Below are positions 5,226 to 13,400 of a stretch of 21,916 nucleotides of DNA, piece by piece. Positions within the stretch are counted from its first letter, which is position 1. Each line of letters begins with the position of its first letter. A model generated the notes under the pieces. The model was not told the DNA's origin and did not search any database. It saw only the letters and a list, made by a program, of their open reading frames with translations. Origin of the DNA: CAZRHR01 sp964599915 (GTDB lineage: Bacteria; Bacteroidota; Bacteroidia; CAIKAF01); contig CAZRHR010000047.1 of assembly GCA_964599915.1 (NCBI GenBank), positions 1 to 21,916 of the forward strand, read 5' to 3'. The position numbers were made by a program, and so were the translations under genes.

Positions 5226-7091
5226 AATGGAGGTTCTAGACACCTCTTTAAGCCATGCTTGAAAATCTTCCACACCCACTAAATTGAGTTTACGGGTAAT
5301 GCGATATTTTTTTGAAATGGCACTTTCATGACTAATCTGGAGGAGAGCAGCGATATCTTTATAGGACAGGCCAATTTCCACCATAGAGCAAAACTCAATA
5401 TCTGCCTTTGAAAGGAAAGGGAATTTCGTTTTCAGTGTATCAAAAAAAATGGGATTAGCCAATTGCAATTTTTCCAGAAGGATTTGTAAGCTCTTGCTGC
5501 CCGGATTAAAATCCTTGAATTTGATGGCTACATCAGATTGCTCATCCTTAAATTCTGATTTAAAGCTATTTAGCTCTTCATTAAGTAAAGCGATTTGAAG
5601 GGCATTTCCCAGAATTTCATTCTTTTGAATTTCAATAACTTTAGCTTTTTCAGAAGATACCAATTCTTCAAACTTCAATTTATCCTGAAGCAATTGCTTT
5701 TCAGCTGCCGCCATTTTTAATTCTTGGTGGAAGATTTTCCTGCGTAAACGATAGGTATATAACCCATAGAGAAGCAGGGCGAGGCTAATGAACAGCGCCA
5801 GGGCGGTGATGATTAAATTGCTTTGCTTTAGTTCCAATTCCTGGGACAGCACGCGTTTTTGCTGTTGCAGAAGATGGTTTTCAAAATGAGATTGAATCAT
5901 GTAAAGGTTGGTTCGATTGTACCTTTCTTTGATGTCATCCATCAAACTTTTTCCGCGTTTAAGTAGTTCAAAAGCCGCATTGAAGTGTTGAAGTCCAGCT
6001 TCTGTCTCAGAAAGCAGTTCAAAATAAATGGCTTGGTCCCATTCTGGGGAAATGGATAAAATTTGACTTTCATCAATCCGTGAAGCCAAAGCCATGGCTT
6101 TAACAAACTGGTTGGTTTGGTTGAGGAACCTGAGATATTCAATACAAACTGAAAGAGAATAATGGGCCGGACGATCAAAGACACGTTGAATGGTTTTTTG
6201 AAACCAGACATCGGCGAGTTGGTTCCTTTCAAAATAGACATGAAGCCTAGCCATTTTTAATTCTGCCAAAGAAAGCCAATAAGGATTCTGGAAGCGTTCC
6301 AAGCCTTCCAAAAGGTTTTTAAGAGAAGATTCCGCCTCCTTCCATAATTTCAATTGAAGTAAACATTCCGTATAACTTAAGAGGCTAAGCAAATATTTAT
6401 CCTCCAACTGTTGGGCCTGAAAATAAGGCATGATTTCTTCCAAAACCTCTTTGGCAGCGGTCCAATTGGCTTCATTGATAAAATAATTGGCCAGTTTTTG
6501 CTTTTCCACGTGTCGGGAACGTGTGGAGACGCTATCTGAGCCTTGAAGCAAAAAGATGGATTTTGAAATAAATTGGATAGCCAGCTCTTGGTTTCGAATC
6601 AATCCATAGCAGGCAGCCATTTCTCCATACACTTTACTTAGAGCAACCTTATCGCCCTGTTGCTTCGCTACATCTTCGGCACGTATTAAAACCACCATGC
6701 CATCTTCAATACGGTTCATGTTGCGTAACACGGAGGCTTTGTTCACCAAAAACCCGCTGTATTGGCGGTCTTTTTCCGTTAAAAAAGAAATGGATTGGTC
6801 AAAGGAAACAATAGCTGAATCCAACTTCCCTTGTATGGCAAAGCAAATCCCTAGAATATTCCACTCGTTAGCTTTTAAGGTATCCGGTAAATCAAGAGGG
6901 AAATTTCGGATACGCTGGACCAATTTCTGCTGTGTGAGGGCCGGCTGAACAAAAATATCTTTGAACAACTGTACTTGCTCCTCTGCCACTTTTTCATCTC
7001 GCCCCAGCTCTTGGGAGTGTATTTGGCAACCGAAAATCCAAAAACAAAAAAACAAAAAACAAGGGTGGAAGAAAGTGGGGAGACGAAGCAT
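5217..7091 (-). CDS. Transmembrane TPR / LuxR-type HTH transcriptional regulator
   Basis: A 624-residue one-component regulator, numbered from ATG 7091. An N-terminal hydrophobic signal segment (1-27; IFGC at 19-22 is only a poor lipobox) is followed by a TPR-like helical region (about 35-410; NILGICFAIQGKLDSAIVSF is a clear repeat). A TM helix lies at about 424-447 (LIITALALFISLALLLYGLY) with a basic RLRRK stop, then a coiled coil to about 510, and a C-terminal LuxR-like HTH at about 560-605 (LSKADIEFCSMVEIGLSYKD, then IAALLQISHESAISKKYR). The layout puts the TPRs in the periplasm and the DNA-binding end in the cytoplasm, a known Bacteroidota design. The frame is open to GTG 7112, but that GTG overlaps an exact TATATTTG element, so I prefer ATG 7091. 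It is divergent from the giant surface-protein gene, a candidate target. Confidence 0.87.
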   Translation of the reverse strand: MLRLPTFFHPCFLFFCFWIFGCQIHSQELGRDEKVAEEQVQLFKDIFVQPALTQQKLVQRIRNFPLDLPDTLKANEWNILGICFAIQGKLDSAIVSFDQSISFLTEKDRQYSGFLVNKASVLRNMNRIEDGMVVLIRAEDVAKQQGDKVALSKVYGEMAACYGLIRNQELAIQFISKSIFLLQGSDSVSTRSRHVEKQKLANYFINEANWTAAKEVLEEIMPYFQAQQLEDKYLLSLLSYTECLLQLKLWKEAESSLKNLLEGLERFQNPYWLSLAELKMARLHVYFERNQLADVWFQKTIQRVFDRPAHYSLSVCIEYLRFLNQTNQFVKAMALASRIDESQILSISPEWDQAIYFELLSETEAGLQHFNAAFELLKRGKSLMDDIKERYNRTNLYMIQSHFENHLLQQQKRVLSQELELKQSNLIITALALFISLALLLYGLYTYRLRRKIFHQELKMAAAEKQLLQDKLKFEELVSSEKAKVIEIQKNEILGNALQIALLNEELNSFKSEFKDEQSDVAIKFKDFNPGSKSLQILLEKLQLANPIFFDTLKTKFPFLSKADIEFCSMVEIGLSYKDIAALLQISHESAISKKYRITRKLNLVGVEDFQAWLKEVSRTSINE

Positions 7092-7111
7092 GTATTTTTT
7101 TTGGACAGTCA

Positions 7112-7119
7112 CAAATATA
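7112..7119 (-). promoter_or_regulatory. -7 element TATATTTG of the regulator gene
   Basis: An exact TAnnTTTG match on the minus strand, with a TTG 16 nt upstream (7138-7136) as a possible -33 element. It leaves 20 nt before ATG 7091 and overlaps the upstream GTG, which decides the start in favour of the ATG. Confidence 0.55.
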
Positions 7120-7318
7120 AAAATGTAATACTTGACAATGACTTAATTCTTGAAATAAAACAATAATGTGTTAAACAAAAACAAAAAACAAGAGAAAAAA
7201 TAAAGCAAACCTCAGGAGTATTTTCAATTTTAAAGAAAAAAAGGAGTGTGAAAGCCGAGGTTTTTTGAGTTTATTTTAAATGGTTTCTATTTGAAAATCA
7301 AAACGTTTTAGGTCTGTC
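7120..7318. other. AT-rich divergent intergenic region
   Basis: This is most of the 313-bp gap between the regulator and giant-protein starts. It is strongly A/T-rich, with many A runs and no gene-like frame. Apart from the promoter elements listed at its two edges I see no clear operator palindrome. It is the natural place for binding sites if the regulator acts on its neighbour or on itself. Confidence 0.4.
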
Positions 7319-7327
7319 TATATTTTG
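7319..7327 (+). promoter_or_regulatory. Possible -7 element TATATTTTG for the giant-protein gene
   Basis: TATATTTTG resembles TAnnTTTG with one extra T. Transcription from it would start near 7331, giving a leader of about 74 nt before ATG 7405. A TTTG at 7290-7293 is farther upstream (25 nt) than the usual spacing, so the assignment is tentative. Confidence 0.3.
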
Positions 7328-7330
7328 TCT

Positions 7331-7399
7331 ATGATGCCAAAAAATGGAATACAGTCCATCAAGCGTATCATTGTCGACATCTCAGAAACCAGAAAGTAA
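7331..7399 (+). CDS. Possible 22-codon leader ORF upstream of the giant gene
   Basis: ATG ATG at 7331-7336 opens a 22-codon frame (MMPKNGIQSIKRIIVDISET, then RK) ending in TAA at 7397-7399, five bases before ATG 7405 of the giant gene and in another frame. Its ATG is 12 nt after the TA of the candidate promoter, the same spacing seen at three other genes in the window. It could be a leader peptide that couples translation into the 2856-codon gene. An ORF this short can arise by chance in an AT-rich leader, and no other evidence supports translation. Confidence 0.25.
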   Translation: MMPKNGIQSIKRIIVDISETRK

Positions 7400-7404
7400 A
7401 ACTT

Positions 7405-10400
7405 ATGCAATTAAAAACAGTAATCCGGCCCCTGCTTTTACCTTTGGTCATTTTGGGATGGTTATTGAGTCTGTCAGTCCAATCTCAAAACCCCGTATCC
7501 GTTGCCTCGACTGGAGGAACGCCTTTGGCAAGTTATCCTACCCTAAAAGATGCATTTGATGCCATTAACGCCGGAACACACCAAAACAGCATAATCATTG
7601 AGGTTACGGATCATGTGACTGAGACCTCTTCCGCTGTTTTGAACGAAAGCGGTAGCGGCTCTTCCAATTATACTGATATTCTCATTCGGCCTTCTGGGGG
7701 GACAAATCGGACCATTGAGGGGAACATCAATGATGCACTAATTACGCTAAATGGTGCGGACCAAGTCACGATTGACGGATTAAATTCCGGAGGCAACACC
7801 CTTACCCTTCGCAATACAAGTACCCTTACCTCGGCCTCAACGGTGACATGGATTGGGGGTGCTTCCAACAACCTTTTGACGCGTTGTACCATAGAAGGGT
7901 CCACCACGGGAAGTACTACAGGAAGTTTAGACCGAGGTATTCTATTTTTCAGTACGGGTGGAAATTCCAATAATACTGTAAGTCTTTGCAGCCTTTCGGC
8001 TGCTGGTAGCAACCGTCCACGCAATGTGGTTTTTAGCTTTGGGACAAGTGGGCAGGAAAACCTCAACAATACCTTACAAGACAACCATGTCTACAATTTT
8101 CTCAGCCTGGCTGCACCCTCATTTGGAATCCATTTAGATGCGCATACCAGCCAATGGACTTTGACAGGGAATAGCTTTTTTGAAACCACCACTTTCTCCC
8201 CTACATCTGCCGTAGAATATAGAATCATCGACATCACGAACAGTTCAGGAAATCAGTTTACCGTTACCAACAATTTCATTGGCGGCTCACAAGCCTCTTG
8301 TGGAGGAACAGCTTGGAATAAAACCGGACAAAACAATACTTTTTACGGATTATATCTGGCCGTAGGCAATACTACCGCCTCAGAAATTCATGGCAATACC
8401 ATCCAAAACATCTCTTGGAGCAATCTTGGCGGTTCTTCTTGGTATGCCATGTGGATTCATGCCGGGTTGGTGAACCTTGGTACGAACCAAGGCAATGTGA
8501 TTGGCTCGACAGTTGGTACTGGAAGCATTGTTTTCACAAGCTCTAATTCAGGTGTGGGTTGGTATGGAATTTTTCTAAATAACAATGCCGTGGTCGATTG
8601 TCGCAACAATACCATTGGCGCCATTACTGTGTCGGCAAGCGCAGGAACCAATGCCACAAATTTCTGGGGAATTCACAAAACGGGTGCCGGAAACACCACC
8701 ATTTCACAGAACACCATTGGCCATGCCGGAACGCCACAAAGCATTCAAATCACATCAACCTCAACAAGCAATGCCCAAACCATGTTTGGTATTCAAAGTT
8801 TAGGTACCGGAAATGTGACCATTTCAGATAATACCATTGCCCACCTATTTAACGGAACCACAAATAGCAATACTTCTACCCTGGGTTATGTCCATGGTAT
8901 TCAAGTAAGCGCCGGAACCAATATCATTCGCAACAACACCATCCAAAACCTAAGTATTGGGAATGCCAACACCAATGGACTCAATACGGCCTCAGTGGTG
9001 GGAATAAGTTTCAATTTTACCACCGCGGCAGCACAAGAAATTTCTGGAAACACCCTATTTAACCTTTCAAACACCCGAAGTGATTTCTCTGGCAGTATCA
9101 TTGGCATTTATTATAATGGCTCCACCACAGCCAGTCAGGTGTCCGAAAATCATATTTTCGGTCTAAGTGTAGATGCCGCGACCACAGCGGCAAGCGTGTA
9201 TGGCATTCGGGTCAATGGTGGTTTTACCACCTATGCGAACAATTTGATACGGCTTGGCGGAAACACAGAAACCATCCTTTATGGTTTATTCGATAATGGC
9301 GCTAGCGGAAGCACTCAACTGTATTTCAACACCATTTATTTGTCCGGTGCGCCAACCAACGGGACCCCTTCCAGCTTTGCAATTTACAGCAATGGTTTCG
9401 GAAATGTTCGCAACTTCCGTAATAACATCTTAGTGAATGCACGCACAAACAACGGAGCGTCCGGAAATCACTATGCCCTTTGGTTAAATTATGGGGTGTC
9501 CTCCAATCTAACGTTAGAATACAATACCTACTTTTCAAATGGTACAGGGGGCATTTTAGCACGATACAATGCCGCGGACGTCAATAGCCTGCCCATTGTC
9601 ACAGACCGAGATTTGACCAGTTTTCAAATTGACCCAAATTTCACCAACCCATCGGGAAACACGGTTACTGATTTTTTACCTCAGGCTAACCAGCTTTCGG
9701 GACTTGCCATAGCAGGAATAACTACAGATATTTTAGGAAACAGCCGAGGCCAGCGGGTTTCTTTGGGAGCTCTTCAATATCAAACGCTGGGCCGCATTCA
9801 AGTTCAATCTACTGGAGGAAGTGTCACAGATACCACCTACACCCTTCTTAAAGAAGCCTTTGATGCATTAAATGCAGGGATCCAAACGGGCTCTATTGTC
9901 ATAAAAATTAATGCCAACACCATAGACAATACGTTACCGGCCGTGTTAAATGAAAGCGGAAGTGGTGGTGCAAACTACACCGATGTAGTCATTTATCCAA
10001 CCGCTGCAAATACTCTTTTGAAAGGCAGTATCGATGCGGGTTCACTTATTCAGTTGTCGGGTGCAGATCGGGTGGTCATTGATGGCAGGGTTAACAGAAC
10101 AGGTAGCACCATTGATTTAGAGCTTGAAAACTCTTCATTAACAAGTGCTTATATTTTGCATTATCTCAATGACAGCCAACAAGACACCTTAAGGTTTTGC
10201 CGCCTGAAAGGGCAATCTACGGCCATGGTTTTAATGGGACAGGGAAGTGCCATAGGCAATACGGACATCGTCATTGAAGACAATTTTTTCACACGGGTTA
10301 CAGGGGGTATTGGTCCCACCCATTGTGTAGAATCAAATACAGGAGGAACTGGCCCACTCAATAGAGACTTGTTTATTCGGAGAAATGAATTTGCCAACTA

Positions 10401-13400
10401 TTTCAGAAATGGTAGTGGTACAGGAAGTGCCATCAACCTTTTGAACTGTACCCATGTAACCATAGACGCCAACAGCTTTTATCATGACATCATAATAAAT
10501 GTGAGCGCCGGGCCTATTACTTGGAATACCATTCGGATCAATTCTTCTACGGGTCATGGATTCAACCTTACCAACAACTTCATTGGCGGAAGTTTACCCC
10601 AGTGCCAAGGGACCTATTTCGAAGGAGGCAATACGACAGGCTTGAATCCAGGTTTTAATGGCATGCTTCTCAATGTTTCTGACCTCGTTGGGGAAGAAAG
10701 CTATATTGATGGCAATACCATTGCCAACATTTTATGGAGAAACACCCAAATTACCACAGGACAACCTTGGGCCGGCATTCGTGCCAGCGGAAATGTGATT
10801 ATTGGTGGTCAGGCGCCCAACCTGATTGGGTCGCAAACCCTAAACAATTCCATTTATCTCGTAGCAAGTGGTGGAGGTGCCCATGGAATTGCTGTGGGAG
10901 GAAGGGCTGAAGTAAAGAATAACGTTGTGGCAGGTGTAGTGTTAGAAACTACTTCTGTAGAGTTTGTTGGTATTTTGGCACAAGGTGACAATATTATTGA
11001 AGGCAATACCATTGGCAGTTCATTGGCCCAATCCATTTCACATACAGCCAATGGAGGTATTTTAACCGGCATCAAGCTTTTAGGAGCCATTACCGCTGTG
11101 GCAAAAAACAACACCATCCAACAATTAGCCATTACTAATTCTACCGCCAATTCTGGGGTTGTGCGAGGAATTTTAGCACAAAAAGCGTCTACCGGTACCA
11201 ACTCGAACTTTACGGTAAGAGACAATACCATTCGCGAACTCTCGACCCTTCAAACAGGTTCGGCAGCTAGAATCAGAGGAATAGAAGCGGATGACAATGG
11301 CTTTAGCGGGGCGTTCGTCCTTGCTATTGATAGCAATACCATCTCTCAGCTCCAGACCGTAAATAACAATCCCAACACCAATGTAAATGCCGGATTAATT
11401 GGAATTTATGTACAAAATGCATCCATTTCTTCTATTGCCGTCAACGATAATCAGGTTTCCCAACTCATCAATACATCCACTGCTTATTCCGGACATATGG
11501 CAGGTGTGGTTATGAACTCAACCTCTACCAACACCCAAGTGCAGCGCAATTTTGTCCATCAATTAAGCTTAGCCTCCAACAACACCTCCGCTGTTGCATA
11601 TGGATTATACATCCATACAGGCATTCCACAAGTGGTGAATAATATCATTGCCATTGGAGAAAATTCACCTGTGGAATACATTGGTATTGGAGACTATAGT
11701 GCAACAAGCAGTGGCACCCGCAGTTTTTATTTCAATACCGTCCGGATTGGGGGAAGTCCAACCACCGGCGATCGGCCAAGTGCCGCATTTTGGTCCAATT
11801 CAGCCACCGGAAACAAAGATTATCAAAACAACTTATTGGTGAACAACCGGACAAATGCAGGTTCTGCCACCGGAAAGCATTATGGTTTGGTGTTAAATTA
11901 TGCCACGGTAAATAACCTCACCCTAGAGTTCAACAATTACTTCGCAAATGGTTCAGGGGGCGTCTTAGGACTTTTCAACAGTTTGGATGTAAGCACTTTA
12001 CCCTTATTATCTGAAAGTGATTATACCAGTTTCGATGTAAACCCATTGTTTGCCAATCCCACAGGCACCAACGCTGTTGATTTTTTACCTTCTGAGCCAC
12101 TGCTTTGTGGGAATGCCATTTCAGGTATAACCACAGATTATGGAGGGAACTCCAGAAACACACTGCATGCCATAGGTGCATGGCAGTATAATGTTGTTGG
12201 CCGTGTGGATGTAGACACCGTCACAGGAACTTTGCTTGGAACGTATGCTAACCTTAGAGAAGCGCTGGATGCCATTAATAATGGAATCCATCAGGGGAAT
12301 CTACATGTGCGCATCAAGTACAATACCTTTGAAAGCAGCACAGCCTCCATTCAAAGGTCTGGTGCAGGCAGCGCCAACTATTCACGCATACTCATGACCC
12401 CTTCGGGAGGACGAAATGTGGCGGTAATTGGTCGGTTTAATCTTCCGCTGTTGCTTTTAGACGGCGCATCTCAAGTAAAAATTGATGGATTGAACAGCGG
12501 AGGCAACGCTTTGCGTTTTATTCAATTTAGCACAGGTAGCACCGCACCTACCATAGGATGGCTCAATGGTGCAAGCCAAGACACCCTGACCCGATGCACG
12601 ATTTTAGGTGCAACCTCAGCAAGTGGAACTGATCAAAACGGGCGTGGCGTTTTATGGTTTGGCACCTCCAGCGGCCCCACAGGAAACAACCAAAATGTGG
12701 TATCCTTTAACCAGATTTCACAAGCTGGGTCCACGACTACCACAAGACCAGTAAACGCCCTTTATTCCTTCGGTTCCGCAGGACTGGCAAATACCGGCAA
12801 CAAAATCGAAGGAAATGAATTTTACAACTTTTTCCGCCCCACCAGCTCGTCTTTTGGAATCCACTTACTTTCACATTCTACCCAATGGATCATCCTGAAT
12901 AATAGTTTCTATGAATCCACTACTTTATCTCCAAATACCACTGCGCAATATCGTGCCATCAACATAGAAAATACCAGTGGCGATGGGTTCCAAATTACAG
13001 GTAATTATATTGGAGGATCAGCAGTTCAATGCGGAGGAACACCTTTTATCAAGACAAATTCCACCAATGCAAATAACATCTTTTACGGTATTTACCTCGC
13101 CTGCGGAAGTCCAGCCAGTGAAGTTCAAGGAAACATTATTCGCAACATACAGTGGACCAATACAGCCAGCGCTGCCATGTACGGTATTTGGATTCATACA
13201 GGAACTGTCAACGTAGGTACCCAATCAGGAAACATCGTAGGTGACACAACCGGCAATGCACAAATTCAATACATCTGTGGTTCTTCGGGTGGAGGATTTT
13301 ATGGACTTTATTTTGCCGCCAATGCAGTAGTCAATGCACAGCAAAATGTGATTAACGCCATTACAGTAAATACACTTAACAGCCAGCATGCTGCTAACTT

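Noticed and set aside
7092..7404. Riboswitch or tRNA in the long AT-rich gap
   Set aside because: No conserved riboswitch core, cloverleaf or strong long-range stems could be seen.
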